64,000 nt of DNA, from NCBI GenBank assembly GCA_964529305.1, contig CAZGUX010000288.1:1-64000 (forward strand), in the 5' to 3' direction. This document shows, piece after piece, positions 1 through 7,820 of this stretch. The notes under the pieces were generated by a model, which saw only the letters and a program-made list of their open reading frames with translations, made no database searches and was not told where the DNA came from. Source of the DNA: CAZGUX01 sp964529305. Lineage in GTDB: Bacteria; Acidobacteriota; Terriglobia; Bryobacterales; Bryobacteraceae. A program made the position numbers and the translations under genes. Every line of letters begins with the position of its first letter. Position 1 is the stretch's first letter.

Positions 1-436
1 GCCGCAGATCCTCGTTGTTGATCCGGTCCGTGGTGGCCGCCGAGAGCTTGGACGATTTCAGAACGGCGTCTTCTACATAGATCGGGCAGTCCAGCCGGAG
101 AGCGAGGGCCAGCGCATCGCTGGGGCGCGAATCGACGCTGATGAGTTGTCCGTCCCGTTCCAGCCAGATCACGGCGTAGAACGTGTCTTCTCGAAGCTCG
201 CTCACCACGACCTTACGGATCCCGGTATTGAGGCCGATCAGCAGGCTTTTGATGAGGTCGTGAGTCATGGGCCGCTGGGTGGTCACCTTCTCGATTTCCA
301 AGGCGATGGCATTGGCCTCGTAGATCCCCACCCAGATCGGCAGGACGCTGTTGCCGTTGACGTCCTTCAGGATGACGATGGGCATATTGGTGACCGGATC
401 CATCATCAGGCCGCGTATTTTCATTTCGAGTTCCAC
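1..436 (-). CDS. Bifunctional nuclease family protein (DUF151), 3' end cut by window edge
   Basis: About 145 codons are visible and the frame is open to the left edge, so the C-terminus is missing. The protein opens with VELEMKIRGLMMDPVTNMP and continues with ILKDVNGNSVLPIWVG, then a block containing SVDSRPSDALALALR and PIYVEDAVL. This is the order of conserved blocks in the DUF151/BFN family, whose plant members have RNase and DNase activity; the bacterial role is unclear. The GTG at 436 is chosen because a GGGAGG ribosome site lies six bases before it; an in-frame ATG four codons later is the alternative. It follows miaB on the same strand after 36 bp, so the two are probably co-transcribed. 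The family call is solid, the cellular function is not. Confidence 0.88.
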   Translation of the reverse strand, partial: MELEMKIRGLMMDPVTNMPIVILKDVNGNSVLPIWVGIYEANAIALEIEKVTTQRPMTHDLIKSLLIGLNTGIRKVVVSELREDTFYAVIWLERDGQLISVDSRPSDALALALRLDCPIYVEDAVLKSSKLSAATTDRINNEDLR

Positions 437-472
437 CGCTGACCTCCCTCAGATTTCATTAGAGCACACGCC

Positions 473-1789
473 TCAGACGGGAGCCGACTCGCCCACCAGC
501 GAGTTCGGCCCACTCCGCGTCACCAGGACGGGCAGGTACGAGCCCAGCAGGGAACTGACGGTTTCCGGATGACTGAAGTTCAACGGCCGGTTCTGCGAGG
601 TCCTTCCAATCCACTGGCCCAGAGACTGATTCCGCCCCTCCACCAGGACTTCCTGAAGGGAGCCGATCAGCTCGGAGTTGCGACGGATCTGGATCGAACG
701 CTGCCGCTCCTGCACCGTCACCAGACGGCGCTGTTTTTCCACCTCGGGGATGATATCGGACAGGCTGAGGGCGGACGTGTTCGGGCGCGGCGAATACTTG
801 AAGCTGAAGATGGAATCGTACTCCACCCGATCCAGCAAGTCCACCGTCTGTTGAAAATCGTCTTCGGTCTCCCCGGGGAAGCCGACGATGATGTCGGTGC
901 TCAGTGCGATATTACGCGGAGAGCGCTTGAGCCAGTCGATGCGGCGCAGGTACTCGTCGCGCGTGTAGAGCCGCTGCATGCGGTCCAGCACCCGGTTCGA
1001 CCCCGACTGCACCGGAAGGTGCACCTGGTTACACAGGGCTTCGTGATCGTTGATCGCGTCGACGATGTCCTGGCCGAAATCGCGAGGGTGCGACGTGGTG
1101 AAGCGAACCCGCCGGATACCCGGGACCTGGGCCACGTGGCGCAACAGGGTAGCGAAGTTCCAGCCCGCGGGTGAAGGGTCCCGATAACTGTTTACGTTCT
1201 GGCCGAGCAACTGGATCTCGGAATAGCCGGCGCCGGCAAGTTCCTGCGCTTCCCGCATCACGCTGGCGCTCAAGCGGCTGCGTTCGGGTCCGCGCGTGAA
1301 GGGAACCACGCAGTAAGCGCACGACTTGTCGCAGCCCTCGATGATGGTGATGTACGCGCGATGCGGATTGTCCCTGCGGGTCAGCGGGGTCTCAAACGCG
1401 TCCTCGGTGTCCAGGCTCAGGCCCGTCACCCGGCGGTCGCCCGCTTCCAGCTTTACCAGCAACTCCGGCAGCCGGCCGTAGCTGGCCGAACCGGCCACCA
1501 GGCTGACGTGCGGGGCGCGCTCGAAGATCTTCTCGCCTTCCTGCTGCGCCACGCAGCCCAGCACCGCGAACCGCTTGCCCTTTCCCGCGTCGCGCTTAAA
1601 CTGCTGGAGCCGGCTGAAGACCTTCTGTTCGGCCTTGTCGCGAATGCTGCAGGTGTTGTAGAAGACGTAGTCCGCCGCCTCCGGCGTCTCCACCTGAGAA
1701 TATCCGCGGCTCACCAGCGCCCCCACGACTTTTTCCGAGTCGTGGGCGTTCATCTGACAGCCAAAGGTCTCGATGTAGAACTTCTTCAC
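473..1789 (-). CDS. miaB: tRNA-2-methylthio-N6-dimethylallyladenosine synthase MiaB
   Basis: A 438-residue radical-SAM methylthiotransferase that adds a methylthio group to i6A37 of tRNAs. The N-terminal UPF0004 domain carries the auxiliary-cluster cysteines C11, C47 and C79. The radical-SAM motif CxxxCxxC is at C153, C157 and C160 (EGCDKSCAYC). The C-terminal part, including ELIGSLQEVLVEGRNQ, fits a TRAM RNA-binding domain. Length is normal for the family. RimO (44694-46109) is the other family member here; this copy is called MiaB because it opens with FYIETFGCQMN, whereas RimO opens with GFVSLGCPKN. The start is a GTG with no Shine-Dalgarno sequence but with TATAAT seven bases upstream, so the message may be leaderless. 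The DUF151 gene follows after 36 bp. Confidence 0.96.
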   Translation of the reverse strand: MKKFYIETFGCQMNAHDSEKVVGALVSRGYSQVETPEAADYVFYNTCSIRDKAEQKVFSRLQQFKRDAGKGKRFAVLGCVAQQEGEKIFERAPHVSLVAGSASYGRLPELLVKLEAGDRRVTGLSLDTEDAFETPLTRRDNPHRAYITIIEGCDKSCAYCVVPFTRGPERSRLSASVMREAQELAGAGYSEIQLLGQNVNSYRDPSPAGWNFATLLRHVAQVPGIRRVRFTTSHPRDFGQDIVDAINDHEALCNQVHLPVQSGSNRVLDRMQRLYTRDEYLRRIDWLKRSPRNIALSTDIIVGFPGETEDDFQQTVDLLDRVEYDSIFSFKYSPRPNTSALSLSDIIPEVEKQRRLVTVQERQRSIQIRRNSELIGSLQEVLVEGRNQSLGQWIGRTSQNRPLNFSHPETVSSLLGSYLPVLVTRSGPNSLVGESAPV

Positions 1790-1796
1790 AAGGGAT

Positions 1797-1802
1797 ATTA
1801 TA
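1797..1802 (-). promoter_or_regulatory. -10 element (TATAAT) of miaB, probably leaderless
   Basis: A perfect TATAAT on the minus strand ends seven bases before the miaB GTG. A transcript starting at the usual distance would begin at or near the start codon. No clear TTGACA-like -35 is visible. Confidence 0.6.
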
Positions 1803-1823
1803 CGGTGCTGGCCCGGAATCGCC

Positions 1824-3107
1824 TTATTTCACCAGGGCCATCAGCGCGCCGGTCTGCCGCAGCAGGTTCAGCCGCGCCCGTTCCACCCCGTATTGCGCTT
1901 CGTAGTACGCGATCCACTTTTCGTTTTCCGCGAACCGCGCCTCTTCGATCGATTTCATCGAGGCGCGGCCTTCGGCGTACTGCGCCAGCAGGATCGACAC
2001 CTGTTCTCGAGCCACATCCAGATCGAGTTTGGCCACCTCGCCCGCGCTTTCGGCTTCCTTGATGTCGCGCCACGCCTTCCGCACGTCGAGTCCCAGTTGA
2101 TGCCGGATCGAGTTTCTCTGCACTCGCAGCTTGGCCGCGACGATCTCCGCCTGTGACGATAGCGCCGAGACGGCCGGACCCACCAGCACGGGGATCTGGA
2201 ACGACATTCCCACCAGATAGTTGTGCCGCTGGAACGAACGGAAGAAATCTTCGTAGTTGTTGAACCTTGCCAGCAGGGCGTATTTGGCGATCAGGTCCAC
2301 GCGGGGGAGGCGGGCCGCCTTCTGAGCCCGGATGTCCAGCCCTTCGGCGACCAGGTCCGATTCGATCTTGCGCAGTTCCTTGCTGGCTTTCAGCGCCTGT
2401 TCCACCGCCTGGTCCTCCGACCGGGGCAGGACGGCGGTGTCCCGCGGTTCCTCAACGGGCTGCACCCGTTCGCTGTCATCCATACCCAGACCCACCGCCA
2501 GCTTCGACTGCGCCTGCACGATGTCGGATTCGATCATGGTGACGCGCTGCCGGGCCCGGGCGACCTGATAGCGGGCGCGTTTGTTCTCGATTTCCAGTTC
2601 GCGCCCATCGGCCACGCGTTCGGCTACCGTGCGAGCCACGGTTTCCAGGCTCTCCACCTGCTTCCGCGCGACGGTGAGTTCCTTCTCGGTCCGTTCCGCG
2701 TCCAGGAACGCCGAAGCCACGCGAAACACCACTTCATCCTGCTTGGAGGCCGCCTGGATCGTCGCCCCGCGCGCCTGCTCTCTGGCCTTGGCTACCGTGT
2801 ACGATTGCGGACGGTTGTAAATGAATTGATTGGCCTGCGCCTGGAAGACGCTCGGAGCCGCTCCTTCGATGCTCAACGGGAAGCCGTTGTTGAATGCCAG
2901 GCCGCTGCCCACCGCGATGCGCGGAGTAAACGGGTCGCGCGCGACGTGCACGCTTTCGGTCGCGGTTCGCTGATCGAGCCGCGCCAGCGCGAGGTCCGGA
3001 TTCTGCTCGAGCGCCCGCTCCACGGCCTGCTTCAGGGTCATCTTGTGGATCTCGCCCACCAGCGGCGCGACGAGCAGGAGCGGCAACCAGATGCGATGGA
3101 AAATCAT
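1824..3107 (-). CDS. TolC-family outer membrane efflux protein
   Basis: A 427-residue protein with signal peptide MIFHRIWLPLLLVAPLVGE followed by the typical OEP opening MTLKQAVERALEQNPDLALAR. Two long helical repeats follow, rich in A, R, E and Q, as expected for the TolC trimeric barrel and periplasmic tunnel. Family members form the exit duct of RND, ABC or MFS pumps, or of type I secretion. No inner-membrane pump or adaptor gene is adjacent, so the partner is unknown. The frame is open upstream to 3455, but that would run into the divergent nitrilase gene. The ATG at 3107 gives a proper signal peptide and lies six bases after TACAAT, so it is chosen. It precedes miaB by 34 bp on the same strand. 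Confidence 0.87.
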   Translation of the reverse strand: MIFHRIWLPLLLVAPLVGEIHKMTLKQAVERALEQNPDLALARLDQRTATESVHVARDPFTPRIAVGSGLAFNNGFPLSIEGAAPSVFQAQANQFIYNRPQSYTVAKAREQARGATIQAASKQDEVVFRVASAFLDAERTEKELTVARKQVESLETVARTVAERVADGRELEIENKRARYQVARARQRVTMIESDIVQAQSKLAVGLGMDDSERVQPVEEPRDTAVLPRSEDQAVEQALKASKELRKIESDLVAEGLDIRAQKAARLPRVDLIAKYALLARFNNYEDFFRSFQRHNYLVGMSFQIPVLVGPAVSALSSQAEIVAAKLRVQRNSIRHQLGLDVRKAWRDIKEAESAGEVAKLDLDVAREQVSILLAQYAEGRASMKSIEEARFAENEKWIAYYEAQYGVERARLNLLRQTGALMALVK

Positions 3108-3113
3108 ACCCTG

Positions 3114-3119
3114 ATTGTA
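3114..3119 (-). promoter_or_regulatory. -10 element (TACAAT) of the tolC-like gene
   Basis: TACAAT on the minus strand is separated from the ATG by six bases. The arrangement matches that at miaB, the PSD1 gene, the beta-helix gene and two antitoxins in this window. It suggests transcription from the start codon itself. Confidence 0.5.
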
Positions 3120-3219
3120 GGCGGGACCACGTTGCTTCAGCCGGCGTGCACGAAGGCCCGAGCGAGTCTCGTGCTTTCTCGGTACAGTAGAATGCATCTC
3201 ATCCGACGGGAGGCGCCCA

Positions 3220-4533
3220 TTGAAAACGCTGCCGATCCTGCTGGCCTCCACGGCCCTCGCGGCGACCTTGCCGGTCAGACAGGCGTCCTTCCAGGCGGCC
3301 CCTGACGGATTGCCGGCCGGATGGAAACCCTGGGCCGCGCGGGCCGAGATCGCGCCCCGGACCTTCGTCGACTCCACGCGTTTTCGAACCCGCCCCGGGT
3401 CGCTCGCCGTCTCCGGCAACGGCAATGCCGCCTCGTACGGGGGGTGGGAGTACACGGCTTCGGACGTCGAGGCGGGACGATGGTATCGATTTGTGGCGCA
3501 CTACCGGGCCGAGGGACTGCAGAACGAACCGCTGCAAGTGGTCGCGCGGCTGGATTGGGTCCGCTCTGGCGGCAAGCGCGCTGGCCAGCCTGACTATGCG
3601 TACAAAACCGCGCCGCTGGGCGAATGGAAGCGGATCACGCTCGAGGCTCCAGCGCCCAGCCAGGCTTCCGCTGTGAAGATGCAGTTGTTCCTGCAGAATG
3701 CCCCGCATGCCACCGTGTGGTGGGACGACATTTCGCTGGAGCCTATTGCCACTCCGGCGGCGCGATCGGTCACGGTGGCCTCGATCCATCTGAGTCCTCG
3801 AAACACAGGTTCGGCCGCGGCCAGCGTCACACGATTCCTCGAAACGATCGAACGCGCGGTTACCCGGGCGACAGATGTCATCCTGCTGCCGGAGGGCATC
3901 ACGTTGGTCGGGACGGGAAAGAAGTACGCCGATGTGGCCGAGACGATTCCCGGGCCAACCACAGCGCGCCTGGCGGAAGTGGCCAGGAAACGGAAGACCT
4001 ATGTGGCCGCGGGGATTTACGAGCGCGAGGGACAGGCGCTCTACAATACGGCCGTCCTGATCGACCGCACGGGCGCGGTCGCCGGCAAGTACCGGAAGGT
4101 GTATCTTCCGCGCGAAGAGATCGAAGGCGGCTTGACGCCCGGGACGCACTATCCGGTGTTCCGCACGGATTTCGGAAAGGTCGGCATCATGATTTGCTGG
4201 GACGTACAGTATGCCGACCCCGCGCGTGCGCTGGCGCTGCAGGGCGCGGAGATCCTCCTGGTTCCGATCTGGGGCGGCAACGAAGCGTTAGGCAAGGCTC
4301 GCGCCATCGAGAACCGCGTGTTCGTGGTCTCGTCGGGATACGGCTACCCGACCTACGTGATGGACCCCGACGGCGAGATTATCACGCAGGCGCGGGAGCA
4401 GGGCTCGGCAGCGATTGCGACGCTCGACCTGAACCGCAGGTACGCCGATGAATGGCTGGGCGACATGCGTGGAAGGTTCATGAAGGAGTTGCGCCTGGAC
4501 GTGAAAATGCCGAGGCTGGACCTGGAGCCATAG
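3220..4533 (+). CDS. Secreted carbon-nitrogen hydrolase (nitrilase superfamily) with N-terminal binding-type domain
   Basis: A 437-residue protein. Residues 1-15 form a signal peptide. Residues 25-180 resemble a carbohydrate-binding-like beta-sandwich with GWEYTASDVEAGRWYRFVAHYR. Residues 185-430 are a nitrilase-superfamily hydrolase. The catalytic triad is visible: E225 in LLPEG, K293 in YRKVYLP, and C326 in GIMICWDVQYADPARAL. The family cleaves non-peptide C-N bonds in nitriles, amides and carbamoyl compounds; the substrate cannot be read from sequence. The start is a TTG with GGGAGG seven bases upstream. Export plus a binding-like module suggests action on an extracytoplasmic amide. The gene is divergent from the tolC-like gene. 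Confidence 0.88.
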   Translation: MKTLPILLASTALAATLPVRQASFQAAPDGLPAGWKPWAARAEIAPRTFVDSTRFRTRPGSLAVSGNGNAASYGGWEYTASDVEAGRWYRFVAHYRAEGLQNEPLQVVARLDWVRSGGKRAGQPDYAYKTAPLGEWKRITLEAPAPSQASAVKMQLFLQNAPHATVWWDDISLEPIATPAARSVTVASIHLSPRNTGSAAASVTRFLETIERAVTRATDVILLPEGITLVGTGKKYADVAETIPGPTTARLAEVARKRKTYVAAGIYEREGQALYNTAVLIDRTGAVAGKYRKVYLPREEIEGGLTPGTHYPVFRTDFGKVGIMICWDVQYADPARALALQGAEILLVPIWGGNEALGKARAIENRVFVVSSGYGYPTYVMDPDGEIITQAREQGSAAIATLDLNRRYADEWLGDMRGRFMKELRLDVKMPRLDLEP

Positions 4534-4595
4534 GGGGCCGTGGCGAGGTCCTTGCGCAAGTGTCTGTCCATTCCCCGGCCCGTGGCGTCAATCGT

Positions 4596-6245
4596 TCAGT
4601 CCTGTGGAGGAATGGTCTCGAGGGAGTGTCCGTCCGCTGCTCGGGTGTGGTAGAGGCCCTGCTCGAAGACAATGTCCACCGGGATCCGGAGGCCGGCAAG
4701 ACGCCCCAGATCCTGTTGCAGGGGCGTGGGAATCGCCGCGCGCGCGGCAACGAACTTCGAGGCCACCTCGTAGTTGCCATCGCCCTGAAGCCGAAGAATC
4801 CGTTCCGACAAAGCGTCCACGGCCTTTGACATCGGACCGGCGTGCACCCGGTAGCGCCCACCGGCGTCGCGGGAGAACGCGCCCTCGGCCTCGAGGAAGC
4901 GGAAACACACCACGTTGGCAATGCCGTGTGCGCTCGAGGCTCCAAACCGGACAGAGCGGAAGATTCCGGCCAGGAACGTGACGTAGTGGTCCATCAGGTG
5001 AGTGCCGGTCAGTTCTCCCTGCCCGAGCAGGCGTTTGATGATGAACAGGCCGAGAATGTCCGCTTTGCCTTCCTCGAGCGTGGAGGCTCGGTCCTTCATT
5101 GCGTAACGCACACTGCCCTTTCCGTCGAGCGCGTCCTTGATGCCGAGTCCGTGTGCCACCTCGTGAAACATCACGTTGGAGAAGAAAGCATCAAAGCGAA
5201 TATGCTCCTGTTGCTCCAGCGCGATCAGTTCCCGCGCGATCGGCGTCAGAATCCTGTCGAACTTGGCGCGCATGGAGTTCTTGAGTTGCAGGCGCCGCGT
5301 GCCCTTCTCGAGTTGCACCTGCTCGTCGTTCGGCAGGTTGATGGCTATGGTTTTGGAGCCGGCGTTGCAGTCGCCCGCGTAGTACAGGACATCATAGGCG
5401 TTCAGGTCGGAGTCCGTGCCGGGAGTTTCGCGTTTGTAGGCGTCGGGTACGGGCAACTGCTTCTGCAAACCAGGGAGCAAGGCGGCATAGCGTTCGAGCC
5501 GGCGGCTCCATTCCTTGTCCTTTACCAGCACGTAGGCTTCGTAGGCGGCCTTGTAGCCGAACAGATGGTCTTCGTAGGTCTCGATCGGCCCGATCACGAT
5601 GTCGACAGTGTTGGTCTTCATCTCCATCCAGGCGAAATCGCTGGGCTGGTACCGGTCGGTCACCAGCGCTTCCGCACGCAGTTCGAGATAGCGCCGGAGA
5701 CCGGCGTCTTCCGCGAGGGCGGCCGCCTGGCGTAGCTTGGCGGCAGCGCGTTCCAGGCGGGAGGCAAAGGCGACATGATACGGCTGCGCCATCAGCTTGC
5801 CGGAAGCGTCACGCCGGACGAGAGTGAACAGATCCTTGAGACTCGCGTCGCCCGCGGCGGCCCGATCGAACACTTCCTTGGTAAGGTCCGGCGGATAGAA
5901 GCGGGCGCCCGCGGGCTTGGGGCCGGCCGAGGCGATGAACGGCCGGTCGCCGTCCAGGCGGTCCCAGGGGCCATAGTTGATCAGCACGAACCGGCGTTCG
6001 CCGGGGTCCTTGACCTGGTTGAGAAGGTCTTCTTTGTCTCCGTAGGCCTGCAGCCAGAAAAGCTCGTCCATCTCGCGGGCCGCATCGATCATCAGTGGGA
6101 GCATCTGACGTTCTCGCGGGGTGAGGACGGAGAGGTCGGTTTCCAGGCGAAACGTCGTGTACTTGGCAAGTCGGTCGTTCATCTTCAGTTTCTTTGGCCT
6201 CGCTGGTCCGGCAGCGGCCAGAAGTATGGTTCGGCGAGACAGCAT
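4596..6245 (-). CDS. Zn-dependent hydrolase, dipeptidyl-peptidase III (M49)-like, exported
   Basis: A 549-residue protein. The N-terminus LSRRTILLAAAGPA looks like a Tat or lipoprotein-type export signal. The metal site is HEVAH at about residues 361-365 followed by EEGKAD at about 391-396. This matches the two-motif layout of M49 peptidases (HEXXGH and EEXXAE/D), but here the first motif is the shorter HEXXH. Other M49-like stretches are TNTVDIVIGPIETYED and GSKTIAINLPND. The family removes dipeptides from short peptides; many bacterial homologues are annotated only as Zn hydrolases. The ATG at 6245 avoids overlap with the divergent DUF72 gene. It converges on the nitrilase gene with a 62-bp gap in which I see no clear terminator. 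Confidence 0.8.
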   Translation of the reverse strand: MLSRRTILLAAAGPARPKKLKMNDRLAKYTTFRLETDLSVLTPRERQMLPLMIDAAREMDELFWLQAYGDKEDLLNQVKDPGERRFVLINYGPWDRLDGDRPFIASAGPKPAGARFYPPDLTKEVFDRAAAGDASLKDLFTLVRRDASGKLMAQPYHVAFASRLERAAAKLRQAAALAEDAGLRRYLELRAEALVTDRYQPSDFAWMEMKTNTVDIVIGPIETYEDHLFGYKAAYEAYVLVKDKEWSRRLERYAALLPGLQKQLPVPDAYKRETPGTDSDLNAYDVLYYAGDCNAGSKTIAINLPNDEQVQLEKGTRRLQLKNSMRAKFDRILTPIARELIALEQQEHIRFDAFFSNVMFHEVAHGLGIKDALDGKGSVRYAMKDRASTLEEGKADILGLFIIKRLLGQGELTGTHLMDHYVTFLAGIFRSVRFGASSAHGIANVVCFRFLEAEGAFSRDAGGRYRVHAGPMSKAVDALSERILRLQGDGNYEVASKFVAARAAIPTPLQQDLGRLAGLRIPVDIVFEQGLYHTRAADGHSLETIPPQD

Positions 6246-6297
6246 TATCCGGATTGTGGCAGAAACTGGCCGTGTTGGTGTGGTACCCTCGCCTTCC

Positions 6298-7035
6298 ATG
6301 GCGAAGCTTTTCGCCGGCACCTCGGGATTTGCATACGATACCTGGAAGCCGGCCTTCTATCCGGAGAAACTGCCCTCGAAGAAGTACCTGGAACACTACG
6401 CGACGAAACTGAACAGTGTGGAGATCAACTACACGTTCCATCGGATGCCGAGCGCGGCGACGTTGGCCGCGTGGGTGGAGCAGACGGCGGACGGCTTCGC
6501 CTTCGCCATCAAGGCGCACCAGCGGATCACGCACATTCGCCGCCTGCGTGACGCGGCCGAGTCGACCGAAGTTTTCTTCAAGGCGATCGATCCGCTACGC
6601 AGCGCCCGCCGGATCGGGCCGGTTCTCTTCCAGCTGCCGCCCAACCTGAAAGCGGATCAGGCTTTGCTGGCGGAATTCCTGTCACTGCTCCCCACCGACC
6701 CGGTGCACACCTTCGAGTTCCGGCATGCTTCGTGGCTGACCGATGAGACCTACGCGCTGCTCGCCAGGCACAACGTCGCGCTGTGCCTGGCAGAGAGCGA
6801 GAAGCTGGAAATTCCCCAAGTGCTGACGGCCAACTATGTGTATTGGCGGCTGCGCATGCCCGAGTACACGGCCGAGGACCGCGTGGTGATCGCGAGCCAG
6901 GCCGAACGGTGGCTGGCGGAAGGGCGCGACGTGTACGTATTCTTCAAGCACGAAGAAACGCCGGAAGGCGCCCTGTACGCGCAGGAGATTCTGCGAACTC
7001 ACCAGGGAGATTCGGCGGTCAATCCACACAATTGA
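6298..7035 (+). CDS. DUF72 / YecE-like TIM-barrel protein
   Basis: A 245-residue protein. The signature blocks are FAGTSGFAYDTWKPAFYP near the start, NSVEINYTFHRMP around residue 40, FAIKAHQRITHIRRL around residue 65, and GPVLFQLPPN around residue 105. The C-terminal YVFFKHEETPEGALYAQ is also typical. The DUF72 family folds as a TIM barrel and its biochemical role is unknown. The ATG at 6298 is preceded by TACCCT eight bases upstream and no clear Shine-Dalgarno sequence. It ends five bases before the convergent VapC stop. Confidence 0.88.
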   Translation: MAKLFAGTSGFAYDTWKPAFYPEKLPSKKYLEHYATKLNSVEINYTFHRMPSAATLAAWVEQTADGFAFAIKAHQRITHIRRLRDAAESTEVFFKAIDPLRSARRIGPVLFQLPPNLKADQALLAEFLSLLPTDPVHTFEFRHASWLTDETYALLARHNVALCLAESEKLEIPQVLTANYVYWRLRMPEYTAEDRVVIASQAERWLAEGRDVYVFFKHEETPEGALYAQEILRTHQGDSAVNPHN

Positions 7036-7039
7036 CAGT

Positions 7040-7465
7040 TCATCGCAAGATTCGACTGGAAACCTGGGGATAGCGCGCGAAACTGCGGTCGAAGGTCACC
7101 ACCGTGTAGCCGGAGACCTCCGCAAAGGCCGCAAGGTAGGTGTCTGTCCAGAAATTCGTGCCTGTCTCGTGCGTGCGGGTCAATTGCCGCCAGGCCTGTC
7201 TCAGGATCGGCGGCTCGGCAGCGAAACCAATCCGGTCGTCGTTGAGAAACTGCACCAGCACTTTCCATGCGGCGTCTGGCGTCAATGCCGAGTTCGCCAG
7301 CACGCGCGGATTTGTCAGAAGGCGCAGAAGTCCCATCTCCGTGACCCGGCAGAATCGGATCCACTCGGCGCCGGCCGATTCCAACCACGAAATGGCCTCG
7401 CGGTGACGGGTATGTTCCGCAATCGCCAGAGCCACCCAGACATTGACGTCAGGCAAGTAGGTCAT
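7040..7465 (-). CDS. vapC: VapC-type PIN-domain toxin ribonuclease
   Basis: A 141-residue PIN-domain RNase of a type II toxin-antitoxin module. The acidic metal-binding residues are present: D6 (LPDVNVW), E43 (VTEMGLLRL), D108 (FWTDTYLAAFA) and D126 (VTFDRSF). VapC enzymes cut tRNA or rRNA when not held by their antitoxin. The reading frame overlaps the upstream antitoxin by 17 bases, so translation is probably coupled. Nothing suggests inactivation. The target RNA cannot be inferred. Confidence 0.92.
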   Translation of the reverse strand: MTYLPDVNVWVALAIAEHTRHREAISWLESAGAEWIRFCRVTEMGLLRLLTNPRVLANSALTPDAAWKVLVQFLNDDRIGFAAEPPILRQAWRQLTRTHETGTNFWTDTYLAAFAEVSGYTVVTFDRSFARYPQVSSRILR

Positions 7466-7685
7466 CGAAATTGAAGTTGTCCAGATCCAGGACCCGCCCT
7501 TTGCCGAGTCGAACCAACGGGAGTGCTACCCGTCGAGGCGGCCTGGTGGATCTCTTGGTCTTGGGGTCGCTCAATTCCTGCTCCAACGCCCGAATCAGGA
7601 TTTCTTTCATGCTGACGCCACGCAAAGCCGCCGCCGCCTTCGTCCTTCGAAACAGGGCATCTGGAAGATCAATCGTCGTCCGCAC
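7449..7685 (-). CDS. vapB: VapB-type ribbon-helix-helix antitoxin
   Basis: A 78-residue protein with an N-terminal RHH DNA-binding motif, MRTTIDLPDALFRRTKAAA. It continues GVSMKEILIRALEQEL and ends in a charged tail that would bind the toxin. RHH antitoxins neutralise VapC and repress their own operon. The start is a GTG with no Shine-Dalgarno sequence and TAATGT six bases upstream. The toxin frame overlaps its 3' end. Confidence 0.9.
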   Translation of the reverse strand: MRTTIDLPDALFRRTKAAAALRGVSMKEILIRALEQELSDPKTKRSTRPPRRVALPLVRLGKGRVLDLDNFNFDDLLA

Positions 7686-7691
7686 GGAGAC

Positions 7692-7697
7692 ACATTA
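7692..7697 (-). promoter_or_regulatory. -10-like element (TAATGT) of vapBC
   Basis: TAATGT on the minus strand, six bases before the vapB GTG, in an AT-rich patch (7690-7715) unlike the surrounding GC-rich DNA. An RHH operator would be expected here, but I cannot define its half-sites. Confidence 0.4.
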
Positions 7698-7820
7698 GCA
7701 TATTTATGGGTACTGTAATAGTTGCTCTGGAGACCGCAGTCCGTCCAATCCCGGATATCGGATGCCGGTCGGACGCCGGCATTCCCTCACGATCGTCGGG
7801 TTGGTAGACTGAAGTGTTTC

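Noticed and set aside
2223..3305. Long plus-strand frame opposite the tolC-like gene
   Set aside because: Codon pattern and sequence are those of an antisense shadow in GC-rich DNA; the minus-strand gene has clear family motifs.
3108..3455. Upstream extension of the tolC-like gene
   Set aside because: It would overlap the divergent nitrilase gene and hide the signal peptide; ATG 3107 fits better.
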